DNA from: Paenibacillus luteus
GTDB lineage: Bacteria; Bacillota; Bacilli; Paenibacillales; Paenibacillaceae
NCBI RefSeq assembly: GCF_006542765.1
Contig: NZ_SKCD01000001.1
Location: 62,001 to 126,000, forward strand
Direction: 5' to 3'
DNA: 64,000 nucleotides
In this document: positions 17,293 through 25,848 of the stretch, in pieces
Position numbering within the stretch: the first letter of the stretch is position 1
Layout: each line of letters opens with the position of its first letter
The notes under the pieces: model-generated
The model's input: only the letters and a program-made list of their open reading frames with translations
The model's database searches: none
Told to the model about the DNA's origin: nothing
Made by a program: the position numbers and the translations under genes

Positions 17293-18171
17293 TCAAAATA
17301 AATCCAACTGCTCGACCACCGGAGGAGGAGGCTCGTTCGGGTCCCCGCCATCGGGGCGAGCAAGCCCGAGCAGTTCCATCAGGCGCTTTGCATTCTCTGC
17401 CGCGTCTCCGCCGGAGTTATTGTTGAAGATGACGTGGACATGCTCGCTCTGCTGCTCCAGCAGCCTGAGCTTGTTTGCCCAGTCCATCATTTCCTCGTCG
17501 CTGTAGCGATATAAATAACGAACCTCCCGCCAGTTCGGGGTGCTGGCCTGATTCCAGCCGGACACGTTCCGGCCATGGAACCGAACAATCGTCGCCTGCG
17601 CATCCGTTGCCCGCAGCACCGTTGGCACCGATCCGATCCCTGCCTGCGGCTCATCGCAGACGCTGTGCTGCCACTGCTCCCGCTCCATAAAGGCAAGTGT
17701 CTTCTCCCTGTACTCATCGGTGAACCAGCTTTGGTGCCGAAATTCGAGCGCGCACGGAATGCCGCTCATTCGCGCTTTGGTTTCCCTCAGCACCCTTACA
17801 TTCTCTTGCGTACAATCAAACCAGGGCGGGTATTGAAACAATGCTGCCGTCAAACGGCCAGCCTCTATAACTGGCTCCAGCATCCGGCGAAAGGCCGTAT
17901 ACATCTCATTAATCTCCCGAGCGGGAATGGTAGGCCCTCGCTGATGGCCCGTCATTCCCTGATAAGCCTTCACTATAAAATGAAGCGTTGCGGGCGTATC
18001 CTCCAGCCATTTGACGAACCGCTCCTGTGATTGGATCGCATAGAAGGTGCTGTCCACCTCCACCACCGGAAAATGCTTTGCGTATTGCCGCAGCTTGCTT
18101 CCTGCCTTTGCGCCTGGGACATACAGCCGATCATGGTCGCCCCAGCCTGCCAGTCCGATATGTATCGGCAT
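17293..18171 (-). CDS. DUF72 (YecE/YunF) family protein with C-terminal QLDLF
   Basis: This is a 292-residue TIM-barrel-like DUF72 protein. Family features seen are the N-terminal GLAGWGDHDRLY, VVEVDSTFYAI, FQYPPWF, ALEFRHQSWF and VHVIFNNNSGGDAAENA. The family has no agreed biochemical function. The ATG near 18171 (MPIHIGLAGWGD) follows GGAGGGGGACT; the longer in-frame extension is Lys/Arg-rich and lacks a site. After a proline-rich linker (NEPPPPVVE) the protein ends exactly in QLDLF, which matches the bacterial sliding-clamp binding pentamer. It lies 84 nt before the response regulator gene but is probably unrelated in function. Confidence 0.88.
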   Translation of the reverse strand: MPIHIGLAGWGDHDRLYVPGAKAGSKLRQYAKHFPVVEVDSTFYAIQSQERFVKWLEDTPATLHFIVKAYQGMTGHQRGPTIPAREINEMYTAFRRMLEPVIEAGRLTAALFQYPPWFDCTQENVRVLRETKARMSGIPCALEFRHQSWFTDEYREKTLAFMEREQWQHSVCDEPQAGIGSVPTVLRATDAQATIVRFHGRNVSGWNQASTPNWREVRYLYRYSDEEMMDWANKLRLLEQQSEHVHVIFNNNSGGDAAENAKRLMELLGLARPDGGDPNEPPPPVVEQLDLF

Positions 18172-18226
18172 AGTCCCCCTCCATTTCTTCCGCTGCTTCT
18201 TCCTTATTATACCTAACCTTCGCATA

Positions 18227-18328
18227 CCAAGCCAAAACGCCTTCGGCGTCCTTTAGACGCTGAAGTAGCTTGGACGGTGAAATATAAGCCCTTTATAAGC
18301 TAACAAACTTATACATTCTTATATTTGA
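18227..18328. repeat. Dispersed structured repeat, copy 1 (nested hairpins)
   Basis: A roughly 55-nt core (about 18234-18288) recurs near 58788-58842 with only a few changes. It folds as nested stems: CCAAGC with GCTTGG outside, CTTC with GAAG, and GCGTC-CTTTA-GACGC inside. It is followed by AAATATAAG ... CTTATATTT, a second hairpin with a variable centre. The element lies between the DUF72 gene and the MEKHLA gene and abuts the MEKHLA terminator. Confidence 0.7.
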
Positions 18329-18380
18329 AAAAAAAGCAGTCCTGCCGTAAGCCCCATGAGCCTACCGTAGAACTGCTTTC
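18328..18380 (-). terminator. Intrinsic terminator of the MEKHLA gene
   Basis: Read leftward, AAAGCAGT followed by CTACGGTAGGC pairs with a matching arm ending ACTGCTTT and is followed by a run of eight or more T. It lies directly downstream of the MEKHLA stop at 18405. Confidence 0.8.
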
Positions 18381-18404
18381 CTTGTCTTCTCTTGCCTCAT
18401 TCAA

Positions 18405-18869
18405 CTATAAATACCGATACTCCGAAAAAGAAGCAGCTTGGCCGCAATAAATGCCTAGCTCGTCCACCACATTCCAAACCGTCGCGTTTACAATATAAAA
18501 CCGCCGCCCCGTGCTTGAAATGCGAATGCCCGTGTAGTTGTCGACGTAGCCGTTCGCGGTCACCGCCTCAAAGAAACGATCCCGCTCCTGCCTCTCCATG
18601 GGTTCGGCCGTAAGCCTTGAAGGTGTCTGAGTGAACGTATCCCATTCCATTTCCCATAATTCAAGCCCAGCTGCATTTCCGTAATTGAGAACGGGATCCG
18701 GCTCGGTTCCATGCGAGAGAATGACCGTCGGCACCTGGAAGAGCTGCTCCCGCAAATCGGCTTCCGCTCTCAGCACAAGCAGCTCTTTGCCGGTCCATTT
18801 GCGATAGCTGCCGAGCAGCAGGCTTGCATGTGCCTCCGTAGCGCCAGCACCTGTCAGCGGTAGTTGCAC
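18405..18869 (-). CDS. MEKHLA (PAS-like) domain protein
   Basis: This is a 154-residue single-domain protein. The order GSYRKWTGKELL, VILSHGTEPDPVLNYGN, LELWEMEWDTFTQTPSRLTAEP, GIRISSTGRRF and ATVWNVVDE matches the MEKHLA domain, a PAS-related fold also found at the C-terminus of plant HD-ZIP III proteins and alone in bacteria. No DNA-binding or signalling domain is attached. A small-molecule or redox sensing role is possible by analogy to PAS domains, but no ligand is evident. It stands alone, 93 bp after the BdbC gene, and has its own terminator. Confidence 0.88.
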   Translation of the reverse strand: MQLPLTGAGATEAHASLLLGSYRKWTGKELLVLRAEADLREQLFQVPTVILSHGTEPDPVLNYGNAAGLELWEMEWDTFTQTPSRLTAEPMERQERDRFFEAVTANGYVDNYTGIRISSTGRRFYIVNATVWNVVDELGIYCGQAASFSEYRYL

Positions 18870-18962
18870 ATTCTATTCCTCCCCTGTGTTTCGCTTCCTT
18901 TTATATATCACGGGGGGAGGCCCATTGTCTAGCGATCGCTTTCATGCCCGCCGCAGCCGCCT

Positions 18963-19349
18963 CTATGCGCGGTTAAGCTTACGCAAGCGCAGCAGCGCCG
19001 TCAAAATAATTAAAAACGCTACAAGAGCCAGCATTGGAATCGTAATAAAACCAAACCAATTCAAATAATCGCCCTGGCAAGAGACTGGGCCGCAGGCCGC
19101 CAAAGGCGAGTCATGCGGCAGCTTCTGCAGTATTGAATGATAGAGTGAGAAGCCTCCCCCTATAACAACTAGAGGCAGCGTGTAGGAGACGATGCCCGTA
19201 TCTCCTTTGGCATAGGCAATGCCGAGCAGCAGCGCCAGCGGATACATGAAAATACGCTGAAACCAGCAAAGGCTGCACGGGGCAAAGTGCATGACCTCGC
19301 TTAAATACAAGCTTCCCGCAGTTGCTAGTACGGCAGTCGCCCAAGCCAA
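18963..19349 (-). CDS. bdbC: Disulfide bond formation protein, BdbC/DsbB family
   Basis: The product is a roughly 130-residue, four-helix membrane protein that re-oxidises thiol-disulfide oxidoreductases using quinone. Both cysteine pairs are present: CSLC in APCSLCWFQRIFMYPLALLLG, and CGPVSC in the second outer loop. The start is uncertain. The TTG at 19349 cuts into the first membrane helix, while the frame upstream reads on with KKKSFWLF before a TAG and offers no ATG, GTG or TTG. A CTG at 19391 (5 nt or so after AGGCGAGGC) would give a normal N-terminus. No partner bdbD gene is adjacent. Confidence 0.88.
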   Translation of the reverse strand: MAWATAVLATAGSLYLSEVMHFAPCSLCWFQRIFMYPLALLLGIAYAKGDTGIVSYTLPLVVIGGGFSLYHSILQKLPHDSPLAACGPVSCQGDYLNWFGFITIPMLALVAFLIILTALLRLRKLNRA

Positions 19350-19677
19350 AAACAGCCAAAACGATTTTTTCTTGTCTACTTGTTCTTCCAGATCGTTCGC
19401 CTCGCCTTCCTAAATGAGCTCTATCTCTCATTTTCGCTCAAAGAAAGCAGGCTTGGCATGACTCGAAAGGGCTATCCCCTATGAAAATCCGGTAAACTTT
19501 CTTCTAAAATGACACTGCTGTGCTGCTCGCCCCATTAAGAGGATAACTTCCAGCTGCCCGCCTGCTGCTGAATCGTCCACAGCCGTATATCTCTATAATC
19601 ATACTTTACCTTTCCACGTGCCTTCCCTCTTGTTACAATAACAGCAGCAAGTATCTCCTCCATGAAAGTTGGCCAGC

Positions 19678-20115
19678 ATGATGAACATTGAACGAGCCGC
19701 AGCAGAGCATATCACTTCTATTTGTGAAATAGACAGCCTCGTTATCGGCTCAAGAAGCCGAGAACAGCTGCTTATGGAAGCTGTCGCCAAGCAACAATGC
19801 ATCGTAGCTATAGAAAAGGAAACAGTCATCGGCTTTGCTGTCTTTGATGCCTCTTTTTTCGACTACGACTACATTTCGCTGTTGATTGTAAATCCCTCGT
19901 TTAGAAGAAGAGGCGCAGCGAAGGCGCTCATCCAATATATCGAGAGCCACTGCACAACCGCCAAGCTGTTCACCTCGACCAATGAGTCCAATGCAACGAT
20001 GCAGCGCGTTTGCGAATCCGTTGGTTTCGAGCGAAGCGGCATCATCGAAAACCTCGATGACGGCGACCCGGAATGGATTTACTTCAAGCCCATTCCCACG
20101 CGATCCTACGACTAA
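19678..20115 (+). CDS. GNAT-family N-acetyltransferase
   Basis: The product is a 145-residue single GNAT domain. The acetyl-CoA binding strand and loop are visible in ISLLIVNPSFRRRGAAKAL (the R/Q-x-x-G-x-A pattern as RRRGAA), followed by STNESNATMQRVCESVGFERSG, typical of the C-terminal part. The start is ATG 19678 or 19681; no strong ribosome binding site is visible and a TTG at 19669 is also in frame. The substrate cannot be predicted. It converges with the sugar-binding lipoprotein gene. Confidence 0.85.
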   Translation: MMNIERAAAEHITSICEIDSLVIGSRSREQLLMEAVAKQQCIVAIEKETVIGFAVFDASFFDYDYISLLIVNPSFRRRGAAKALIQYIESHCTTAKLFTSTNESNATMQRVCESVGFERSGIIENLDDGDPEWIYFKPIPTRSYD

Positions 20116-20205
20116 ACGTTGCTTAGCAATACTTAAGAATAGAACTGTTATTCCTGTTCTTTTGGCGTATGCAGCAGCTAGCTTTATATCCTGCGTTACG
20201 GAACG

Positions 20206-20252
20206 CAAAAAAAATCTGCTCCGCTGCGAATCCATCCACAGCGGAGCAGACC
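20206..20252 (-). terminator. Intrinsic terminator of the six-gene sugar ABC operon
   Basis: TCTGCTCCGCTG pairs with CAGCGGAGCAGA around a short loop and is followed, in the leftward direction, by eight T. It lies 30 nt beyond the stop of the last gene (20283). Confidence 0.9.
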
Positions 20253-20282
20253 TTCTACTATTTCAGCATTCCTGCCACTCTC

Positions 20283-21935
20283 TTATTTGCCGCTAATCAG
20301 CGCCAAGTTTTCTTGCCATCTTGCCGTACGGAATTCATTGACTTTATCGAAGCCAAGGCCCGTCGTCGTTTTCTTCGCTTCCTCGATCAGGCTAAGCACT
20401 TCGGCGTCGCTCTTTGCGAACAGGATTTTGCCGAAATACTCATCAGCCGTTTCTTTCACTTGCTGGTTAATAATCCCTTCGTCCGTCTCGGGAGCCGGAT
20501 CGATATTGTTGTACTGCGTCATGTTTTGCGAAGTTTTCCAAGCGATGTTGAGCTGTGCCAAGGCACCCCAGTTGCGCTGGTCCTCTGGCAGCGTTTGCTC
20601 GATCTTCTGCTTGCTCTTATCGACGAACGTAGCATTGCCAGACCAAACATATGCCTCCAGCTTGTCCTTGTCCTTCTCTTCTTGCGATGTGCTGAACCAT
20701 TTGTCATTCGGGATTGGCGCGCCATCTGCGTCGAAATCATCCCAGTACAAGCCCTGCGGCCCAAAGAACATGACCCGTGTGCCTTCTTCTCCTGTCATCC
20801 AATCCAAATAAGCGAAGATCGCTTCCGGATTTTTGGCACTGGTCGTAATGACGTTCACGTTCCAGCCCAGCGCATTGTAGCCGTTCGGATACACCTTGTT
20901 TTTGTCCAAGCCCGACTTCGCGATTGGCCAAATAAATTCATAGCCCGCAGTTGGATCTTGGGCTTTTAGCGCATTATGGCCTTCACGCCCCATATTCGTA
21001 GCGTTGCCGCCTACAAACACAGCCACTCGGCCGGTCGCCAGCTTCTCCTTCACTTGGTCATCCTTTTGCGTCATCGCATCCTGTGTCATCAAGCCTTCTC
21101 TAAACAGCTTGCTGGCATACAGCATCGTTTCTTTCCAAGCCTCGTTATTGTAAATGGTATCGAATTGATCGCCGTTCGGATAAGCCTTCATCGAGTGGAA
21201 TGCACCCGCTGCTCCTTCTTGGAAGCTAGGGAACATAACCTCGACACCTGAACCGTTGCCGCCGACCTCTAGCGGCACTACGTCAGGATATTTCGATTTT
21301 ACCTGCTGCAAGTAGGCATACAGGTCATCCGTCGTTTCAAGCTTCGGCGAGCCTAGCTCCGCATACATCTTCTTGTTCACGAACCAGCCGCCGTTGCCTG
21401 TAGGCTCTGCCGTATACCAGTTCGGAAATTGATAGATTTTGCCGTCACTGGAGCGCAGCATGTTCAGCGTCTCTTCGCCCGCCCATTTTTTCAAATTGGG
21501 ATACTTGTCGATATATTCATCCAGTGGAAGGAGCGCTCCGGCAGATCTGAGCCGTTCAACCTCAGGTCCGCGGTCCATCATAATCGCGTCAGGAAGCTCC
21601 TTGGATGCAATCATCGTGCTCAGCTTTTGGGCTGCTGCACCGCCGGATTGAATCGGATTGACCGTTACCTTCAGGTTATCCTGCACCCATTTGCTGTTCG
21701 GGCTCACGCCCCACGGCTCGGTAGTCCACCAGTCATAATGCACATAATACGAGAAGGATACCGGTGTTTCCCCCAACACAAAACCATTGCTCTCATTCGT
21801 TTTATTTGAGCCTGAATTCGCCGGATCGCTTGGATTTCCGGCTTTACCGCCGTTATCTCCCGAGCAGCCCGCAAGCAGAACGGAACCAGCAAGACCGACG
21901 GTCATCAGCGTGGTTAGCAACTTTCTTCCTTTCAT
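20283..21935 (-). CDS. Extracellular sugar-binding lipoprotein, LplA-like
   Basis: The product is a 550-residue solute-binding protein. It has a lipoprotein signal with lipobox LLAGC, then a Gly/Asn/Ser-rich linker and a long bilobal binding protein. The large size and features such as AIFAYLDWMTGEEGTRVMFFGPQG place it with the LplA/YtcQ class that binds oligosaccharides. It is the last of six leftward genes, directly after its two permeases, and ends before a strong terminator. The cognate ATPase is not in the window; a shared MsmX-type ATPase is usual for this class. Confidence 0.92.
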   Translation of the reverse strand: MKGRKLLTTLMTVGLAGSVLLAGCSGDNGGKAGNPSDPANSGSNKTNESNGFVLGETPVSFSYYVHYDWWTTEPWGVSPNSKWVQDNLKVTVNPIQSGGAAAQKLSTMIASKELPDAIMMDRGPEVERLRSAGALLPLDEYIDKYPNLKKWAGEETLNMLRSSDGKIYQFPNWYTAEPTGNGGWFVNKKMYAELGSPKLETTDDLYAYLQQVKSKYPDVVPLEVGGNGSGVEVMFPSFQEGAAGAFHSMKAYPNGDQFDTIYNNEAWKETMLYASKLFREGLMTQDAMTQKDDQVKEKLATGRVAVFVGGNATNMGREGHNALKAQDPTAGYEFIWPIAKSGLDKNKVYPNGYNALGWNVNVITTSAKNPEAIFAYLDWMTGEEGTRVMFFGPQGLYWDDFDADGAPIPNDKWFSTSQEEKDKDKLEAYVWSGNATFVDKSKQKIEQTLPEDQRNWGALAQLNIAWKTSQNMTQYNNIDPAPETDEGIINQQVKETADEYFGKILFAKSDAEVLSLIEEAKKTTTGLGFDKVNEFRTARWQENLALISGK

Positions 21936-22007
21936 AGTCGTACGCCTCCCATTTTTTAATCTTTATACTCAAACCTTTAGCCGCAGCCTTCCGGTCGAAT
22001 ACCGATG

Positions 22008-22910
22008 CTACTCCTTCAAGGAGCCAATCAATACGCCTTTCACGAAAAAGCGCTGCACGAACGGATACACCAGCACAATCGGAATGGTAGCCACCATCAT
22101 AGTGGCCATCGTGAGCGATTTGCTCGTCACGCTTTGCATTCGGCTGAGCGCATCCGTAGCCGCTCCGCTGCCTTGCGATGCAATCGACAGCTGCTCGCTC
22201 ATCGTGTTCGAGTTCATAATTTGCTGGAGCAGCGTTTGAATCGGGTACAGCTTCGCGTCGTTAATGAAAATTGTCGCCGTGAACCAATCATTCCAATGGT
22301 AAACCGCCGTAAATAAAGAGAGCGTGGCCAGCACCGGGCCTGACAAAGGAAACACGATTTTAAAGAAAATGCCAAACGTGCTAGCCCCGTCAATCTTGGC
22401 CGATTCCTCCAGCCCGTCCGGCAAGCCCATGAAGAAGGTACGGAAGATGATCATATTCCATACGCTCACGGCCGTCGGAATAACCATGACCCAGAACGTA
22501 TCCATTAAGCCAAGCTCGCGGTTGAGCAGGTAGAACGGAATTAGCCCCCCGCTGAAATACATGGTGATGATGGCAAAAATCATATAAAATTTCTTCCCGA
22601 TTACTCCCTTGACGGACAAGCCGTAAGCAAAGATTGCAGTAAAGAAAATCGATATCACGGTACCTGCTGCGGTACGAAGCAGCGAAATGGCAAACGCATC
22701 GATAATCCGGTCGTTTTGGAACACTATTTTGTAATTATCGAGCGTAAAAGCCCTTGGCCAAAAGGTGATCCCGCCCTTCGCCGTATCCAGCCCCAAATTA
22801 AAGGAGATGACGGCCGAATTCCAGAACGGATACAGCGTCGCCAGCCCTAATAGCACCAGAAAAAAATATATAAAGGTTTGCAATGTTTTATCGCCGCTGC
22901 TCAGCTTCAC
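22008..22910 (-). CDS. Carbohydrate ABC permease, LplC/YtcP-like
   Basis: The product is a 300-residue inner-membrane permease with six predicted helices and an EAA loop (EESAKIDGASTFGIFFKIVFPLSGP is the relevant region; key part DGASTFGIFFK). It ends in the KGVLIGSLKE tail typical of this subfamily. The start is GTG at 22910, just after AAGTGGTGA. It lies between the LplB-like permease and the LplA-like binding protein and forms the second half of the heterodimeric pore. Confidence 0.92.
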   Translation of the reverse strand: MKLSSGDKTLQTFIYFFLVLLGLATLYPFWNSAVISFNLGLDTAKGGITFWPRAFTLDNYKIVFQNDRIIDAFAISLLRTAAGTVISIFFTAIFAYGLSVKGVIGKKFYMIFAIITMYFSGGLIPFYLLNRELGLMDTFWVMVIPTAVSVWNMIIFRTFFMGLPDGLEESAKIDGASTFGIFFKIVFPLSGPVLATLSLFTAVYHWNDWFTATIFINDAKLYPIQTLLQQIMNSNTMSEQLSIASQGSGAATDALSRMQSVTSKSLTMATMMVATIPIVLVYPFVQRFFVKGVLIGSLKE

Positions 22911-22953
22911 TCGGCATCACCACTTTTCAGAATATTGGCAGGCTCGGTCCGCA

Positions 22954-23913
22954 TTACCATAGGCTTGTACCCGCTCTTCTGGCTAAAAAATTCGCCATGG
23001 TCAGCAGCCCTACGCTAATGACTGCCTTGAACAAACCGACAGCAGCCGCATACGAGAAGCGGTTATTGATAATCCCGATTCGGTAAGCATAGGTATCGAT
23101 GACCTCTGCCACATCGCGAAGCATTGCGCTTCTGCCAAGCAGGAGCAAATCATCGAAGCCCGCATTCAACAAGCTGCCGATGTTCAGAATGAGGAAAATA
23201 ATAATGACCGGCGTTATGGATGGAAGCGTTATCAGAAAAATCTGTTTGAATTTGCTTGCTCCGTCAATCGAAGCCGCTTCATATAAGCTTGGATTCACGC
23301 CGGCGATAGCCGCCAAATATACGATTGTAGCAAAGCCGATTTCCTTCCACAGGTTCGTCGTCACGATAATGCCCCAGAAATATTCGGGCAGCGACAGGAA
23401 GTTAATCGGTTTATCGATAAGTCCGAGCGCCTGAAGGGAAATGTTCAAGCTCCCGTTGTCCACGGACAAGATCGAGATCGTAAAGCCCGACACGATAACC
23501 CACGACAAGAAATGGGGCAGGTAGCTGATCGTTTGAATGATCTTTTTGAACGCCAGGTTTCTGACTTCATTCAACATCAGCGCAAGCAGGATCGGCGCAG
23601 GGAAGTTAATGACCAGCTTCAATAAGCTGATGACAATGGTGTTGCGGATGACGCGGAAGAAGTCGGGCGAGTTGAAAAACATTTCAAAATGCTTAAACCC
23701 CGCCCATGTGCTGCCGAAAAAACCTTTAAACAAGCTGTAATCCTGAAAGGCCATAAGCACGCCATACATAGGGATATAATTAAAAATAAAAATAAAGATT
23801 AAAGCAGGAAAAATCATCAGCTGCACCTGCCACTGCGCCAAAAACCGCCGCCAAAGCGGTTTTTGCCTGCGCGGGACGCTAACCGCCGTATTCGCCGTCA
23901 CTGGTGTTTGCAC
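22954..23913 (-). CDS. Carbohydrate ABC permease, LplB-like
   Basis: The product is a 319-residue permease. A basic, Arg/Trp-rich N-terminus (RRQKPLWRRFLAQW) is typical of the LplB/YtePQ subfamily, followed by six helices and an EAA loop (YEAASIDGASKFKQI). The start is GTG at 23913 after a GAGAGAGGCGAGGG stretch. It begins 34 nt after the upstream MalG-like permease gene, so the two transporter sets are probably on one transcript. Confidence 0.92.
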   Translation of the reverse strand: MQTPVTANTAVSVPRRQKPLWRRFLAQWQVQLMIFPALIFIFIFNYIPMYGVLMAFQDYSLFKGFFGSTWAGFKHFEMFFNSPDFFRVIRNTIVISLLKLVINFPAPILLALMLNEVRNLAFKKIIQTISYLPHFLSWVIVSGFTISILSVDNGSLNISLQALGLIDKPINFLSLPEYFWGIIVTTNLWKEIGFATIVYLAAIAGVNPSLYEAASIDGASKFKQIFLITLPSITPVIIIFLILNIGSLLNAGFDDLLLLGRSAMLRDVAEVIDTYAYRIGIINNRFSYAAAVGLFKAVISVGLLTMANFLARRAGTSLW

Positions 23914-23947
23914 GCTACCCTCGCCTCTCTCTCCATATTTGCCTGGC

Positions 23948-24835
23948 TTAACCCTTCACTGCACCTGCCGTAATGCCGCGCGACATTTGCTCTGTAAACA
24001 GCAGGTAAATAATAACGGTCGGCAACGCAATGATTGTCATAACCGCGAACTGAGCGCCATAGTTGGAGGAATATTGCCCTGTGAACTTCATAATAGAAAA
24101 CGGCAATGTCTTGAAGGTCTCGGAGGTCAGGAACGTATTGGCCATAATAAATTCATTCCACCAGCTAATAAAGTTCATAATGCAGACCGTTGCAATCGCA
24201 GGCTTCGTAATTGGCATAATAATGCGGAAGATGACGCCAAAGACGGAGCAGCCATCCATGACTGCCGACTCCTCAATGCTTCTTGGAATCGTCTCGAGAA
24301 AGCCTGAAATGATAAGCAGGCTGATCGGCAGGGAAAAAGCAATATACGGTAAAATAAGCGACAACGGATTGTCGATCAGATTCAGCTTATCGAACAAAAT
24401 AAAGTTCGGCAGCAGCGTCGCGTGGATCGGAACGATCATCCCCAGCATGATGAAGGCCATTGCCGGCCCGCGCAGCTTCCACTCCATTCGCGTGAACGCA
24501 TAGCTCAGCATGAGCGCCAGGAAAGCGGCGACTAAAATCGTCACGGTCGTAATGAATAAGCTATTCAGCAGGAAGCGCGGAACGCTCCCGTATGTGAATG
24601 CATTCACATAGTTATTCCATTCAAACGATTTAGGCCATTTCAAAATGCCGCTGCCAAAAAAATCGCCGCTCTTCAGAAAGGAATAATTAATGAGCCAGAT
24701 GAGCGGAAAAATTTGCAGCAGCGCCACTCCCCACAAAATAAGATGGAGAACGGTCTTTAACGCGGGCGATGCGGCATCCTTCTTTTTCTTGCTGCCCGCC
24801 GTTTGCTGGTTAGTCTGGGCTGTGATGGCTCCCAC
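23948..24835 (-). CDS. CUT1 sugar ABC permease, MalG-like
   Basis: The product is about 295 residues with six helices and an EAA loop (EESAVMDGCSVFGVIFR), followed by IIMPITKP. The likely start is the GTG at 24835, 7 nt after AGGAGG; the ATG at 24841 is in frame but only 1 nt from that motif. It follows the MalF-like gene by about 40 nt and completes the first transporter of the block. Confidence 0.9.
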   Translation of the reverse strand: MGAITAQTNQQTAGSKKKKDAASPALKTVLHLILWGVALLQIFPLIWLINYSFLKSGDFFGSGILKWPKSFEWNNYVNAFTYGSVPRFLLNSLFITTVTILVAAFLALMLSYAFTRMEWKLRGPAMAFIMLGMIVPIHATLLPNFILFDKLNLIDNPLSLILPYIAFSLPISLLIISGFLETIPRSIEESAVMDGCSVFGVIFRIIMPITKPAIATVCIMNFISWWNEFIMANTFLTSETFKTLPFSIMKFTGQYSSNYGAQFAVMTIIALPTVIIYLLFTEQMSRGITAGAVKG

Positions 24836-24878
24836 AAGCATGCCTCCTATCAAAATCGTATAGCCTATCGTGTCGGTG

Positions 24879-25763
24879 CTAGAATTCGCCTACTTCCTTT
24901 TTGAATGCCTTGTTCATCGCCAGCGTAATGATCAAGCAGATGATTACGAATACGACGGAGATTGCGTTGCCGTAGCCGTACAGCGAGGAAGAAAACGCTG
25001 TTTTGTACAAGTAGTTGCCAATGAATTGCGTCGTGTTGGCCGGTCCGCCGTTCGTCATGAGAAATACAGTCTCCATCTGCTTAAGGCAGGCGGTAACGGC
25101 AATGACTACCGCCACTCGTACCATGGGCGATAGCAGCGGAATAATGACCCGCGTATACAGGTTCACGCGTCCGGCACCGTCAAGCTCGGCCGCTTCGAAC
25201 AGATCCTTAGGTATGCCTTGAAGCCCGGCATAATACAGAAGCAGCGCATATCCAAAGCCCTGCCACATCACAACGACAATGACACACCAGATGGCGATTT
25301 GCGGATCGCCGAGCCAATCCTGCTTCCATGTGCCGAGGCCTACGCCCTCCAGCAATTTATTCAACATCCCGAAATTCGGATGAAATACGCTTACCCACAT
25401 TTTCGAAGTAACGACGATAGAAATAACAGCTGGTATAAAGAAGATGGCCCGGAACCATTTTTCAAACTTGCCTGCATGGGTGACGAATATCGCAAACAGC
25501 AGCGCGAGCGGATGCTGAATAAGCAGCGTCGCTGCGAGCAGCAGCAGAGCATTAAGCAATGAGCGCCAAAAAACGCCATCATGAAATAAAATCTTCGTAT
25601 AATTATCGACTCCAACGAACTCGTATGCGCCAATTCCGGTCCAATTCGTCGTGCCGTAGTAACCACTCATGATAATCGGAAAGCAAACCATGAAGAGAAA
25701 CAGCAGAAAGCCAGGTGCGACTAGCCAGAAAATGGTGATCCGATTGCTCATCAGTTTGTGCAT
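24879..25763 (-). CDS. CUT1 sugar ABC permease, MalF-like
   Basis: The product is a 294-residue permease with six helices and an EAA loop (FEAAELDGAGRVNLYTR). The ATG at 25763 (MHKLMSNRITIFWLV) follows GGGGAGAACC; the longer in-frame start runs back into the intercistronic hairpin and is unlikely. It pairs with the MalG-like protein downstream and with the binding protein upstream. Confidence 0.9.
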   Translation of the reverse strand: MHKLMSNRITIFWLVAPGFLLFLFMVCFPIIMSGYYGTTNWTGIGAYEFVGVDNYTKILFHDGVFWRSLLNALLLLAATLLIQHPLALLFAIFVTHAGKFEKWFRAIFFIPAVISIVVTSKMWVSVFHPNFGMLNKLLEGVGLGTWKQDWLGDPQIAIWCVIVVVMWQGFGYALLLYYAGLQGIPKDLFEAAELDGAGRVNLYTRVIIPLLSPMVRVAVVIAVTACLKQMETVFLMTNGGPANTTQFIGNYLYKTAFSSSLYGYGNAISVVFVIICLIITLAMNKAFKKEVGEF

Positions 25764-25797
25764 GGTTCTCCCCGCTCTCTCTTTGCCAGCAAAGGCA

Positions 25798-25823
25798 GGC
25801 AGCCGAACCCAGGTTCGTCTGCC
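25798..25823 (-). terminator. Intercistronic hairpin after the binding-protein gene
   Basis: GGCAG-CGAACC and GGTTCG-CTGCC form a hairpin with one mismatch and a tight loop, without a T run. It lies between the stop of the binding protein and the start of the first permease. Such hairpins commonly protect the upstream message and lower downstream expression, giving excess binding protein; that role is inferred here. Confidence 0.5.
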
Positions 25824-25848
25824 GCACATTTGACAGGTTCATCTTTGT

